From Actinomycetota bacterium (GTDB lineage Bacteria; Actinomycetota; Acidimicrobiia; Acidimicrobiales; AC-14), in NCBI GenBank assembly GCA_040754375.1, contig JBFMCT010000001.1, positions 146,398-210,397 on the forward strand: DNA of 64,000 nt. The letters are read 5' to 3'. Every line of letters starts with the position of its first letter. Within the stretch, counting starts at the first letter, position 1. The position numbers and the translations under genes were made by a program. Shown one piece after another: positions 46,811 to 54,631 of this stretch. Under the pieces are notes generated by a model. It did no database searches, was not told where the DNA came from, and was given only the letters and a program-made list of their open reading frames with translations.

Positions 46811-48451
46811 TCAGCGGGGCTCGGCGGGGTTGCCCGAGAGGGCATGGCGCACGGCCGCGGCGCGGGCGCTGCGGCCCTCCAGGCCCAGCTTGCGGTACAC
46901 CGTGGCCAGGTGGCGCTCGACGGTACGGATGCTGAGCACCAGGTGCTGGGCGATGTCCTGGTTGGTGAGCCCATCGGCCACCAGGTCCAGGATCTCGGCC
47001 TCCCGGGGCGAGAGGCCGTCGGCCCGGGGCCCGGGGCGGGACCGGGGCGGGGCCACCCCCAGGCGTTCGAGCTCGGCCCGGGCGGCCCGGGCCTCGAGCT
47101 CGCCAGCCTCGGCCTCGCCCAGCGCCTCGTGGGCCCGGGCCAGCAAGAGGCGCAGCCGGGCCGTCTGGCCGCCCGCGCCGAGCTCGATCCAACCCCGCAG
47201 TGCTTCGCCCAGCGAGACCAGCGCAGCCGCGGCGTCACCCTGGTCGAGCAGCACCGCCCCGGTGGCGGTAGCCGCCTCGGCTCGAAGCCCGGTCGTGCCG
47301 TAGAGGCGGGCCGCGGCCGCCAGCTCGTCGGCCGCCGAGCGGGCCATCTCCACGTCGGAGGCAGCCAGGGCGACCTCCACGGCCGCCGGCAGGAGGCGGG
47401 CACGAGACAGGGTGTCGGTGCCAGCGCCGTCGAGGGCCCGGCGCAGCGAGGCCCGGGCCGCCCCGGTCCGCCCCTGGGCCAGCCACAGCAGGGCCAACCC
47501 GGGGCAGGGGTCCCGGCCCAGGCTGTGGGCCTGGGCATAGGACGCTGCCGCCCCCTCCAGGTCGCCCCGCTGGCGCCGGAGGTCACCGAGGCAGTAGTGG
47601 GCCTCGGCCACCATGGCCGGCAGGAAGTGGGCCAGCTCCTGGCACACCAGGGCCAGCGCGGCCTCGGCCTGGTCCCACTCACCCCGCACGCCCTGGACCC
47701 GGGCCCGGTGCACGCGGCAGATCCCCATGAAGGGCCCGGCACCGGGCATGGCCTCACACCAGCGGGCGGTGGCCGCCGTCCACTCCGCGGCCCGGCCCCA
47801 GTCGTAGAGGTCGTCGCACGCTTGCATGAGGTGGCAGTAGATGTTGCCGGCCCAGCCCGGGTCCAGGTCGTCGGACACGGCGGCCACCATGGCCTCGTCG
47901 AGCAGCGACAGCCCCCGGGCCACCTCCCCCCGGCGGACCATCACCTCGCCCTGGCCGAGCACGCCCAGGGCCACCAAGTTGGGGTCCCCGAAGCGCTTGC
48001 CGGTGGCCACGAGATGGAGGGCCAGCTCCAGGGCGCGGTCGAGGTCGCGCTGGCCCAGGGCGTCCTCCAGGGCGAGGTAGTCGAGGTAGGCCTTCTCCCC
48101 GCAGTCGGTCTCGTTGTCGAGGTGGCGGGCGGCCCGGGCCGTCCACCCCGAGGCCTGGGCGCCATCCCCCCGCAGGGCGTGGGTGTAGCCCGCCTCCAGG
48201 GCGACGAGGGCGGCCGTGCGGTCCAGGCCGGCGTCGAGGAAGAGGCGGTAGGCCGCGGCCAGGGCGGGCAAGGCCTGGTCGAGCTCGCCCAGCCACCAGT
48301 GGCACGAGGCCAGCTGGTAGGCGTCCTGGGCGCCCAAGGGCCCCTCGGCCGCGGCCGCCCCGAAGCGGTCCCGGGCCAGGGCCCAGTCCCGCCGGCGGTA
48401 GGCGGACCTGGCCTCGTCGAGAACCGTGGACACCTCTTGCACGGGCCCCAT
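46811..48451 (-). CDS. TPR-containing LuxR-family transcription regulator
   Basis: 546 residues. About 450 residues of tetratricopeptide-like helix pairs (YRRRDWALARDRFGAAAAEG; LASCHWWLGELDQALPALAA; RGDLEGAAASYAQAHSL) precede a C-terminal LuxR/GerE helix-turn-helix (LSPREAEILDLVADGLTNQD, then TVERHLATVYRKLGLEGR). No ATPase domain is present, so it is not a classical LAL regulator. The ATG at 48451 has GAGGGAGA before it; further upstream ATG/GTG codons are possible. It follows the small membrane peptide gene by 29 bp and may be in the same transcript. Confidence 0.85.
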   Translation of the reverse strand: MGPVQEVSTVLDEARSAYRRRDWALARDRFGAAAAEGPLGAQDAYQLASCHWWLGELDQALPALAAAYRLFLDAGLDRTAALVALEAGYTHALRGDGAQASGWTARAARHLDNETDCGEKAYLDYLALEDALGQRDLDRALELALHLVATGKRFGDPNLVALGVLGQGEVMVRRGEVARGLSLLDEAMVAAVSDDLDPGWAGNIYCHLMQACDDLYDWGRAAEWTAATARWCEAMPGAGPFMGICRVHRARVQGVRGEWDQAEAALALVCQELAHFLPAMVAEAHYCLGDLRRQRGDLEGAAASYAQAHSLGRDPCPGLALLWLAQGRTGAARASLRRALDGAGTDTLSRARLLPAAVEVALAASDVEMARSAADELAAAARLYGTTGLRAEAATATGAVLLDQGDAAAALVSLGEALRGWIELGAGGQTARLRLLLARAHEALGEAEAGELEARAARAELERLGVAPPRSRPGPRADGLSPREAEILDLVADGLTNQDIAQHLVLSIRTVERHLATVYRKLGLEGRSARAAAVRHALSGNPAEPR

Positions 48452-48480
48452 TCTCCCTCGGGCCGCGCGTCCGTGCCCGC

Positions 48481-48576
48481 TCACCCTCGGCCGAAGACCT
48501 CCACGGTGAGGACGGCGAAGACGGTGGCCACCACCAGGAGCACAGCCGCCAGGAAGACCGTCTGGCAGGTGCTCAC
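48481..48576 (-). CDS. 31-residue single-helix membrane peptide
   Basis: A short ORF whose GTG overlaps the stop of the TlpA-like gene (GTGA). It encodes a polar start (VSTCQT), one hydrophobic helix (VFLAAVLLVVATVFAVL) and a short tail TVEVFGRG. The size recalls CcmD-like small subunits, but no sequence match is claimed. Coupled translation and the neat membrane profile argue that it is real. It is too short for most gene finders. Confidence 0.5.
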   Translation of the reverse strand: MSTCQTVFLAAVLLVVATVFAVLTVEVFGRG

Positions 48577-49193
48577 GGCTCGATCTCGAACAGCCGGGCC
48601 ACGGTGGCCAGGAGCTGGCTCTCGGTCAGCTCGCCCGTGTGTTTGTCGAGGATGCGGCCGTCGGCCGATATGAAGACGGTCGTGGGCATGCCGAACAGGT
48701 CGTAGGAGGTGGCCACCTTCCCGTCGGGGTCGTAGCCCGTCGGGTAGGTCACGCCCGTCTCGGACAGCAGGCGCAGCCCGCCCTCACGGTCGTCCTGGTG
48801 GTCGATGCCCAGGAACGCCACCTGGCCGCCCAGGCGGACCGACGCCGCCTGGAAAGCGGGGAGCTCCTTGCGGCATGGGACGCACCACGATGCGAAGAAG
48901 TTGAGCACCACGGGCTTGCCCCGGAGCTCGGCCAGGGTCACGGTCCGGTCGCTGCGCAGGTCGGGCAGCACGATGTCGGGGGCAACCCCTCCGGCCGAGC
49001 GGGCCGGCCCCGGTGCGTCGGTCCCGAAGAAGTAGCCGGCGGCGGCCAGGGCGGCCACGGCCACCACAGCCGCCACCACCAGGGGCGCACGCCGTGGCCG
49101 GCCGTCGGGCGGGGAGGAGGGGGGCGGGCCGGGAGCGTCCCGAGGCCCACCGGTGCCGGCCGCGCCCGGAGGTGGCGCCGCCGGGGCGACCAT
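48573..49193 (-). CDS. Membrane-anchored TlpA/ResA-like thioredoxin
   Basis: 206 residues. A Pro/Gly-rich cytoplasmic tail and a transmembrane helix (LVVAAVVAVAALAAAGYFF) are followed by an extracytoplasmic thioredoxin domain: PDIVLPDLRSDRTVTLAELRGKPVVLNFFASWCVPCRKELP with the WCVPC redox pair, and cis-Pro at FGMPTTVFI. It should reduce disulfides outside the membrane, for example in cytochrome c or lipoprotein maturation. The ATG overlaps the DUF3105 stop (ATGA). A longer upstream frame is ignored. Confidence 0.88.
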   Translation of the reverse strand: MVAPAAPPPGAAGTGGPRDAPGPPPSSPPDGRPRRAPLVVAAVVAVAALAAAGYFFGTDAPGPARSAGGVAPDIVLPDLRSDRTVTLAELRGKPVVLNFFASWCVPCRKELPAFQAASVRLGGQVAFLGIDHQDDREGGLRLLSETGVTYPTGYDPDGKVATSYDLFGMPTTVFISADGRILDKHTGELTESQLLATVARLFEIEP

Positions 49194-49753
49194 CAGGAGG
49201 GGGAGCCGACCCCGCCCGAGCAGGGGGCGCCGGGCTCGGGGGTCTGGGGGCCGTTGGCGTAGGTCTCCACGAAGGCGGCCACCACCGGGTCCTCGGCCGT
49301 ACCCGCCTGGACCTGCAGGCCCCAGGCCGAGGCCACCACGGGGGCGGGCAGGGTGTCGTCGGCCCAGGGCGAGACGAGCACGTAACGGTTGGAGCGGGCG
49401 AAGGCTCGCAGGATGTCGACCTGGTCCGAGGGCAGGCTGGGCCGGTAGGTGACCCAGACGGCGCCGTGCTCCATGGAGTGCACAGCCATCTCTACGATCA
49501 CGGCCTGGGGGTAGTAACCGCAGTTGAGCCAGGCGGCGTTGTGGTCGCCCCCGACGGGCGGGGTCTGGGCGTAGTTGACCTGGCCGTTGACGTGGTTGGC
49601 GCTGTTGACCGTGAAACGCTCGACCCGGGCGTCGAGGGCGCCCGAGGAGACGCCTGCCCCCGAGGGGGCGCCAGAAGAGCCTCCATCGCCGCACGCCGCG
49701 AGCACCAGGACGGCGAGCAGGGCCATCGCGGTCAGGGGCCCGGCTCGTCGCAT
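49193..49753 (-). CDS. DUF3105 lipoprotein
   Basis: 186 residues. Signal LTAMALLAVLVLAAC is a lipobox (LAAC) near residue 21. The mature domain has NSANHVNGQVNYAQTPPVGG, DHNAAWLNCGYY and VHSMEHGAVWVTYRPSLP, the conserved His/Cys pattern of DUF3105. Function is unknown; the His-rich motif suggests metal binding. It is read with the TlpA-like thioredoxin, which may maintain its Cys residues. Confidence 0.82.
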   Translation of the reverse strand: MRRAGPLTAMALLAVLVLAACGDGGSSGAPSGAGVSSGALDARVERFTVNSANHVNGQVNYAQTPPVGGDHNAAWLNCGYYPQAVIVEMAVHSMEHGAVWVTYRPSLPSDQVDILRAFARSNRYVLVSPWADDTLPAPVVASAWGLQVQAGTAEDPVVAAFVETYANGPQTPEPGAPCSGGVGSPS

Positions 49754-49757
49754 GTGG

Positions 49758-50174
49758 TCAGCTTACCGGCGGCTCCGGGGGTACCGGCTGTCGCTGCACG
49801 TAGGCCAGGCGTAGTTGGGCCAGGGCCTCGCGCATGGGGGCCTCCTCCTCGCCCAGGCGGGGCCCAAGGGTCTCGACGACCGCGCCCATGGCGTCGATGG
49901 CCAACTTGGCCTCGGTCAGCCGGGGCTGGGGCTGCTCGAGGTGAAGGACGGCCAGTTGGAACAGGCCGATGACGTGATTGGCGATCACGACCGAGGCCGG
50001 CGTCCCCAGGAGCTGGCGCTGGACCTCGGCAAAGTGGGCCGCCAGTTCCTCCTCGGTGGGCTGGCGGTCGCCGCCTGCCCCCGGCAGCCCGGCCCCTTCC
50101 GCGGGAGCGGCGGGCTGGGGGTCTGGCTCGCGGCGTACCGGTCGTTCGCCCGACGGCGTCCAGATGGTGCTCAT
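49758..50174 (-). CDS. DUF1844 protein
   Basis: 138 residues. After a Pro-rich N-tail, the DUF1844 core reads FAEVQRQLLGTPASVVIANHVIGLFQLAVLHL and TEAKLAIDAMGAVVETLGPRL. These cytosolic helical proteins of unknown function typically sit upstream of infC in Actinobacteria, but divergently or in other orders. A TAGGGT hexamer ends 6 nt before the ATG, indicating a leaderless transcript that may carry the downstream DUF3105-TlpA-peptide genes. Confidence 0.82.
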   Translation of the reverse strand: MSTIWTPSGERPVRREPDPQPAAPAEGAGLPGAGGDRQPTEEELAAHFAEVQRQLLGTPASVVIANHVIGLFQLAVLHLEQPQPRLTEAKLAIDAMGAVVETLGPRLGEEEAPMREALAQLRLAYVQRQPVPPEPPVS

Positions 50175-50179
50175 GCTGC

Positions 50180-50186
50180 TACCCTA
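50180..50186. promoter_or_regulatory. Symmetric divergent -10 (DUF1844 gene / infC)
   Basis: TACCCTA reads as TACCCT on + and TAGGGT on -, offset by one base. The - version ends 6 nt before the DUF1844 ATG. The + version would start infC mRNA near 50192. Confidence 0.5.
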
Positions 50187-50404
50187 GGTCCACATTCGAA
50201 GAAGGGAAGCGGGGCCTGCCGGGCCCCCACCCGGCCACCAGGCGGGTTCCGCGAGGAGCCAGAAGTCTCCGCAGGGAGTTTGGTGCGTCGGGTCGGTCGA
50301 CCGCCAGGGGCGGGCGTTTCCCAACGTCCGCCTTCTTCGCGTTCCCCGCAACCTGGGACCACTGAGCTCGCCGTCCGGGAAGCGGCGGGAAGGAGTGATG
50401 TCGC
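50187..50404 (+). other. infC leader region
   Basis: About 215 nt without a gene. A small hairpin GGGGCC-TGCCG-GGCCCC (50211-50227) and a GGAG...CTCC element near 50254 are visible. The AGGAG at 50391-50395 is the infC ribosome site. A long structured leader before infC-rpmI-rplT is expected for L20/IF3 control; I cannot show the exact fold. Confidence 0.4.
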
Positions 50405-50959
50405 ATCGCCGGACCGGAGGGGACCGACCTCAGGATCAACGACCGCATCCGGGCGCGCGAGGTGCGCTTGGTCGACCCCGATGGGCGCCAGCTCGGCATC
50501 AAACCTCTTCCCGAGGCTCTCTATCTGGCTCGCGAGCTGGACATGGACCTCGTGGAAGTGGCGCCGCTCGCCGACCCCCCGGTGTGCCGGATCCTCGACT
50601 ACGGCAAGTGGAAGTACGAGGCTGCTCAGCGCGACAAGGAGTCGCGCCGCAAGAGCGGCAACTCCCCGATCAAGGAGATGAAGTACCGGATCAAGATCGG
50701 CGAGGCCGACTTCGACACCAAGACCCGCAAGGTGTCGAGCTTCCTCGATGAGGGTCACAAGGTGAAGATCACGATCATGTTCAAGGGCCGGGAGATGGCC
50801 CGCCCCGAGCTGGGCAAGCGGATCCTCGACCGGATCGCCGAGCAGTTGGCGCCTCCGGCCAAGGTCGAAGCCGCTCCCCGCCTCGACGGGCGCAACATGA
50901 TCATGGTCCTGGCCCCCGACAAGAGGGCCAAGCCCAAGGAGAACGCGACGGCGTCCTGA
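50405..50959 (+). CDS. infC: Translation initiation factor IF-3, apparent ATC start
   Basis: 184 residues. [23 protein letters not shown] is the usual N-domain start, [14 protein letters not shown] the linker end, and [25 protein letters not shown] the C-domain. Between the upstream stop (50396) and the domain there is no ATG, GTG or TTG. ATC at 50405 stands 9 nt after AGGAG and yields [13 protein letters not shown]. infC of other bacteria uses AUU, AUC or AUA, which IF-3 itself discriminates against, giving autoregulation. GTG at 50462 would remove the N-terminus. An ATG at 50398 is in the wrong frame. Confidence 0.92.
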   Translation: MAGPEGTDLRINDRIRAREVRLVDPDGRQLGIKPLPEALYLARELDMDLVEVAPLADPPVCRILDYGKWKYEAAQRDKESRRKSGNSPIKEMKYRIKIGEADFDTKTRKVSSFLDEGHKVKITIMFKGREMARPELGKRILDRIAEQLAPPAKVEAAPRLDGRNMIMVLAPDKRAKPKENATAS

Positions 50960-50990
50960 GCCGGACGCCGAGAACGAGAGAGCCCTGACG

Positions 50991-51185
50991 ATGCCCAAGA
51001 TGAAGACGCACCGGGGAGCCGCCAAGCGGTTCAAGGTGACCGGCACCGGCCGGATCATGCGCCGCAAGGCGTTCCGCGCCCACATCCTCGAGAAGAAGCC
51101 CAGCAAGCGCACGCGGAGGTTGGCCCAGGAGGCCGAGGTCGTCGGCGGTGACAAGGCTCAGGTCAAGAGGCTGCTGGGCCTGTAG
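50991..51185 (+). CDS. rpmI: 50S ribosomal protein L35
   Basis: 64 residues, basic. [26 protein letters not shown] and [14 protein letters not shown] are diagnostic. Lies between infC and rplT as in nearly all bacteria, and likely shares their control. Confidence 0.97.
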   Translation: MPKMKTHRGAAKRFKVTGTGRIMRRKAFRAHILEKKPSKRTRRLAQEAEVVGGDKAQVKRLLGL

Positions 51186-51193
51186 GGATGCCC

Positions 51194-51215
51194 GGCGTCG
51201 CCCAGGGGCGACGCC
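51194..51215 (+). promoter_or_regulatory. Perfect hairpin between rpmI and rplT
   Basis: GGCGTCGCCC and GGGCGACGCC (10 bp) with a 2-base centre, 9 nt after the rpmI stop and 33 nt before the rplT ATG. Possible L20-binding or partial-termination element that sets L35:L20 ratio. Confidence 0.5.
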
Positions 51216-51248
51216 GCCACGGAGAGGGACGAGGGAAAGGAGCACGGC

Positions 51249-51599
51249 ATGGCCAGGGTCAAGCGCGCGGTGCACGGTCGCAAGCACCATCGCGCCGTTC
51301 TCGAGCAGGCGCGCGGCTACTACGGCAACAAGAGCCGGTCGTTCAAGGCCGCCAACGAGCAGGTCATGCACTCGGGGCAGTACGCCTTCCGCGACCGCCG
51401 GGCGCGCAAGGGTGACATGCGCCAACTGTGGATCCAGCGCATCAACGCCGGCGCCCGGGTCAACGGCACCAGCTACAGCCGCTTCATCGCCGGCCTGCGC
51501 ACCGCGGGCGTCGAAGTCGACCGAAAGGTTCTGGCCGACCTGGCCGTCAGCGATCCGCCGGCTTTCGCCGCGCTGGTCAAGATCGCGGCCGGGGAGTGA
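51249..51599 (+). CDS. rplT: 50S ribosomal protein L20
   Basis: 116 residues. [28 protein letters not shown] and [22 protein letters not shown] are the rRNA-binding helices and core. [24 protein letters not shown] is the globular end that also binds the mRNA in autoregulated systems. AAAGGAG is 7 nt before the ATG. Confidence 0.97.
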   Translation: MARVKRAVHGRKHHRAVLEQARGYYGNKSRSFKAANEQVMHSGQYAFRDRRARKGDMRQLWIQRINAGARVNGTSYSRFIAGLRTAGVEVDRKVLADLAVSDPPAFAALVKIAAGE

Positions 51600-51626
51600 T
51601 CGGGCCCGCCGGCTGAGCGGGATGTC

Positions 51627-52436
51627 ATGACGACTGGGCCACGGGGTGCCCCCAACCTCCTGGGGCCACGCCACAAGCGCACGCAGAGGCTCCGGCGCCT
51701 GCTGACCCAGCCCTCCTACCGCCAGAGCGAGCGGGCGTTCGTGGTCGAGGGGCCCAAGCTGGTGGCCGAGGCCCTGGCCGCCGGTGCCGCCGTCGAGGGC
51801 CTGTACGCCGCCCCTGCGGGGTTCGCCGACCCGGTCGTCGGGCGGGCGCACGCCGCGGGCGTGCGAGTGTTCGGCCTGGCACCGGGGGTGATCGAGCGGG
51901 TGGCGGCCACGGCCACCCCCCAAGCCCTGCTGGCGGTGGTGGGCATGGCCGAGGCGGTCCTGGCCGACCTGTTCGACGCGAACTTGCTGGTGGTGTGCGT
52001 CGACGTGCGCGACCCGGGCAACCTCGGCACCATCCTACGAACGGCCGAGGCGGCCGGGGTGGGCGGGGTAGTCTGCTGCGAGGGGACGGTCGACGTCTAC
52101 AACCCCAAGTGCGTACGGGCGTCGGCGGGGTCGTTGTTCCACGTTCGGCTGGTGGCCAGAGGAGGGCCAGTGGGGGTGGTTTTGGACCAGTTGGGCGCGT
52201 GGGGCATGCGCCGGCTCGGCACGGCCGCCAACCGGGGGGCCCCTTACCACCAGGTCTCGTTCGGGCACCCGTCGGCCCTCGTGATGGGCAACGAGGCCGT
52301 GGGCCTGCCGGCCGGCCTCGAGGGCCATGTCGACCAGTGGGTGACCGTCCCGATCGCGGGCCGGGCGGAGTCGCTCAACGTGGCCATGGCGGCGGCTGTG
52401 GTCTGTTTCGAAGCAGCCCGCCAACGCGGTACGTGA
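51627..52436 (+). CDS. SpoU/TrmH-family rRNA 2'-O-methyltransferase
   Basis: 269 residues. An N-terminal substrate-binding domain (RQSERAFVVEGPKLVAEAL) precedes the SPOUT knot: DVRDPGNLGTILRTAEAAGV, LVMGNEAVGLP and GRAESLNVAMAAAVVCFE. It methylates a ribose in 23S rRNA or tRNA; the exact site is not predictable. Placement after rplT and before pheS is normal. ATG with weak upstream site. Its stop overlaps the kinase gene (GTGA). Confidence 0.9.
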   Translation: MTTGPRGAPNLLGPRHKRTQRLRRLLTQPSYRQSERAFVVEGPKLVAEALAAGAAVEGLYAAPAGFADPVVGRAHAAGVRVFGLAPGVIERVAATATPQALLAVVGMAEAVLADLFDANLLVVCVDVRDPGNLGTILRTAEAAGVGGVVCCEGTVDVYNPKCVRASAGSLFHVRLVARGGPVGVVLDQLGAWGMRRLGTAANRGAPYHQVSFGHPSALVMGNEAVGLPAGLEGHVDQWVTVPIAGRAESLNVAMAAAVVCFEAARQRGT

Positions 52437-53476
52437 TCGACCTCGAACTGCTCCCCGACGCGGTCCTCCAGCTCGACGCCCACCGCCGGGTGGTGGCCGC
52501 CAACTCGGCCGCGAGCCGCCTCACGGGTTATGCCGTCGCGGAGATGGAGGGCCGCACGATCGACGAGCTGTTCGACCTGGCCCGCCTCGACGGGGTACCG
52601 GCCGGTGGCTGGCACCGCTCCACCCGGCTGCGCTCGGTGGCCAGGGTGCCCGAACAGCGCGTCCGCCTGCGTACGGCCCAGGGCCGGGTCGTGACCGCCC
52701 TCGTCACCGGGCGCTACGACCGGGAGGCCGATGGGTCACTGGCGGGGGCCGTCCTCGTGCTGCGCAGCGCCGCCCGCCGACGGTCCCCGGCCGAGGGGAT
52801 CGAGGTCATCTCCACGGTCAGCCACGAGCTGCGGGCCCCGCTCACGGCCGTCAAGGGCTACACCAGCCTGCTGCTGAACCGGTGGGACCGCCTGGCCGAC
52901 GACCAGAAGCGCATGATGCTCGAGCAGGTCCACCACGACGCCGACCGGGTGACCAGGCTCGTCAACGAGCTGCTCGACATCAGCCGGCTGGAGAGCGGTC
53001 GGCTGGCCCTGCGCCGCCAGCTCGTGGACATCCCCCACCTGGTCGAGGCCGTCACCGAGAAGGTCCGCATGACCGAGCCCGAGCTCGAGGTCGAGGTCAG
53101 CTTCCCCCCCGACTTCCCGCGCGCCTACGCCGACCCTGACAAGGTTGAGCAGGTGTTGACCAACCTGGTGGAGAACGCGGCCAAGTACGCCAGCCCCAAG
53201 GGCATGACGGTCGCCGGGACGGCCGGCAACGGTGCCATCGAGGTACTGGTCACCGACCGGGGGAGCGGCATCCCCCCCTCCGACCTGCCCAGGGTCTTCA
53301 CGAAGTTCTTCCGGCGGGCCGAGACCAAGCCGACCGGTTCGGGGCTCGGTCTGTGGATCAGCCGGGGCCTGGTGGAGGCCCACGGTGGCCGGCTGGTGGC
53401 CGAGTCCGAGATGGGGAGGGGCTCGACGTTCCGCTTCACGCTCCCCACCGACCTACCCCCGGAGCTGGCACCGTGA
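52433..53476 (+). CDS. PAS-domain histidine kinase, soluble
   Basis: 347 residues. A PAS sensor (VLQLDAHRRVVAANSAASRL, TGYAVAEMEGRTIDELF) occupies about 1-110. HisKA has STVSHELRAPLTAVKGYTSL with phospho-His. HATPase has the N-box NLVENAAKY, G1 DRGSGIPP, FTKFFRR and G2 GSGLGLWISRGLVEAHGG. No transmembrane helix, so it senses a cytoplasmic cue. No response regulator is adjacent. It is translationally coupled on both sides, between the rRNA methylase and pheS. GTG start. Confidence 0.92.
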   Translation: MIDLELLPDAVLQLDAHRRVVAANSAASRLTGYAVAEMEGRTIDELFDLARLDGVPAGGWHRSTRLRSVARVPEQRVRLRTAQGRVVTALVTGRYDREADGSLAGAVLVLRSAARRRSPAEGIEVISTVSHELRAPLTAVKGYTSLLLNRWDRLADDQKRMMLEQVHHDADRVTRLVNELLDISRLESGRLALRRQLVDIPHLVEAVTEKVRMTEPELEVEVSFPPDFPRAYADPDKVEQVLTNLVENAAKYASPKGMTVAGTAGNGAIEVLVTDRGSGIPPSDLPRVFTKFFRRAETKPTGSGLGLWISRGLVEAHGGRLVAESEMGRGSTFRFTLPTDLPPELAP

Positions 53477-54504
53477 ACGAGGAGCTTGAGGCGGCTGTCA
53501 AGGAAGGGGCGGCCCGGGTGGCGGCGGCCGCCACCCTTGGCGAACTGGACGAGGTGGAGAGCGCCGTGCTGGGCCGGCGGTCGGCCATCGTGGCCGCCCG
53601 GGGCCGCCTGGGCCAGCTCGCCCCCGAGGAGCGCCGGGACGCGGGCCGGGCCGTCAACGAGGCCCGCCTGCGTCTGGAGGAAGAGGTCGGGGCCCGCCGG
53701 GCCGCGCTGGAGGAGTCCGAGCGCCGCCAGCGGCTGGAGGCCGAGCGCATGGACCTCACCGAGTTCCGTCCGGAGATCGACCGGGGCCACCTCCATCTGG
53801 TCACCCAGGCGCGCGACCAGCTCGAGGACATCTTCGTGGCCATGGGCTACCGGGTGGCCGAGGGACCGGAGGTGGAGACCGACTGGTACAACTTCGAAGC
53901 GCTCAACATGCCGCCCGGCCACCCCGCCCGCAGCATGTGGGACACCCTCTACGTCAAGCTCGGCGCCCCCGAGTCGACCCTGCTGCGCACGCACACGTCG
54001 CCTGTGCAGATCAGGGTCATGCAGTCCGAGCCTCCCCCCATCTACGTGGTCATGCCCGGCCGCTGCTACCGCCGCGACACCCCCGATGCCCGCCACCTGC
54101 CCGTCTTCCACCAGATCGAGGGCCTGGTGGTCGACCGGGGCACGAGCTTCGGCGACCTGGCGGGCACCATCGAGGCGTTCACCGAGGCCTACTTCGGGCC
54201 GGCCATCCACTCCCGGCTGCGGCCCTCGTTCTTCCCGTTCACCGAGCCATCGGCCGAGTTCGAGGTGACGTGCATCTTCTGCGAGGGGGCCGGCTGCCGG
54301 GTCTGCTCCCACTCGGGCTGGATCGAACTGGGAGGCTGCGGCATGGTCGACCCCAACGTGTTCAAGGCCGTTGGCCTCGACCCCGAGCAGTGGCAAGGCT
54401 TCGCCTTCGGGTTCGGCATCGACCGCTGCGCCATGATGCGCCACAACGTCGACGACCTGCGCCACTTCATCACCAACGACATCCGCTTCCTCCGCCAGTT
54501 CTAG
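53473..54504 (+). CDS. pheS: Phenylalanyl-tRNA synthetase alpha subunit
   Basis: 343 residues. An N-terminal coiled coil (about 1-85) precedes the class II core: TQARDQLEDIFVAMGYRVAEGPEVETDWYNFEALNMP, DTPDARHLPVFHQIEGLVVD and SAEFEVTCIFCEGAGC-VCSHSGW. GFAFGFGIDRCAMMRH is motif 3. GTG overlapping the kinase stop. Unusually, pheT is not directly next; a reverse-strand gene and an inverted repeat lie between. Confidence 0.96.
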   Translation: MNEELEAAVKEGAARVAAAATLGELDEVESAVLGRRSAIVAARGRLGQLAPEERRDAGRAVNEARLRLEEEVGARRAALEESERRQRLEAERMDLTEFRPEIDRGHLHLVTQARDQLEDIFVAMGYRVAEGPEVETDWYNFEALNMPPGHPARSMWDTLYVKLGAPESTLLRTHTSPVQIRVMQSEPPPIYVVMPGRCYRRDTPDARHLPVFHQIEGLVVDRGTSFGDLAGTIEAFTEAYFGPAIHSRLRPSFFPFTEPSAEFEVTCIFCEGAGCRVCSHSGWIELGGCGMVDPNVFKAVGLDPEQWQGFAFGFGIDRCAMMRHNVDDLRHFITNDIRFLRQF

Positions 54505-54559
54505 GCCGCCGGCCGGGCCCGGCGGGCCAGGTCGGGCCGGTCCGGGGCCCCACCCCACG

Positions 54560-54610
54560 AAACCTGCGCGGGAATCGTGGGCGAAACGCCCACGATTCCC
54601 GCGCAGGTTT
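54560..54610. repeat. 24-bp perfect inverted repeat with 3-base centre
   Basis: The arms 54560-54583 and 54587-54610 are exactly complementary around AAA. The outer CACCCC/GGGGGTG continues the stem past a 3-base mismatch. It separates pheS from a facing gene and could act as a two-way terminator, or be a repeated genomic palindrome. Confidence 0.75.
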
Positions 54611-54631
54611 TCGGGGGTGCACCCGCGACCC

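Noticed and set aside
50398..50400. ATG close to the infC ribosome site as the infC start
   Set aside because: It is in a different frame from IF-3 and leads into an Arg/Pro-rich shadow.
52433..53476. A two-component pair with a response regulator next to the kinase
   Set aside because: Neither neighbour has a receiver domain; flanking genes are an rRNA methylase and pheS.
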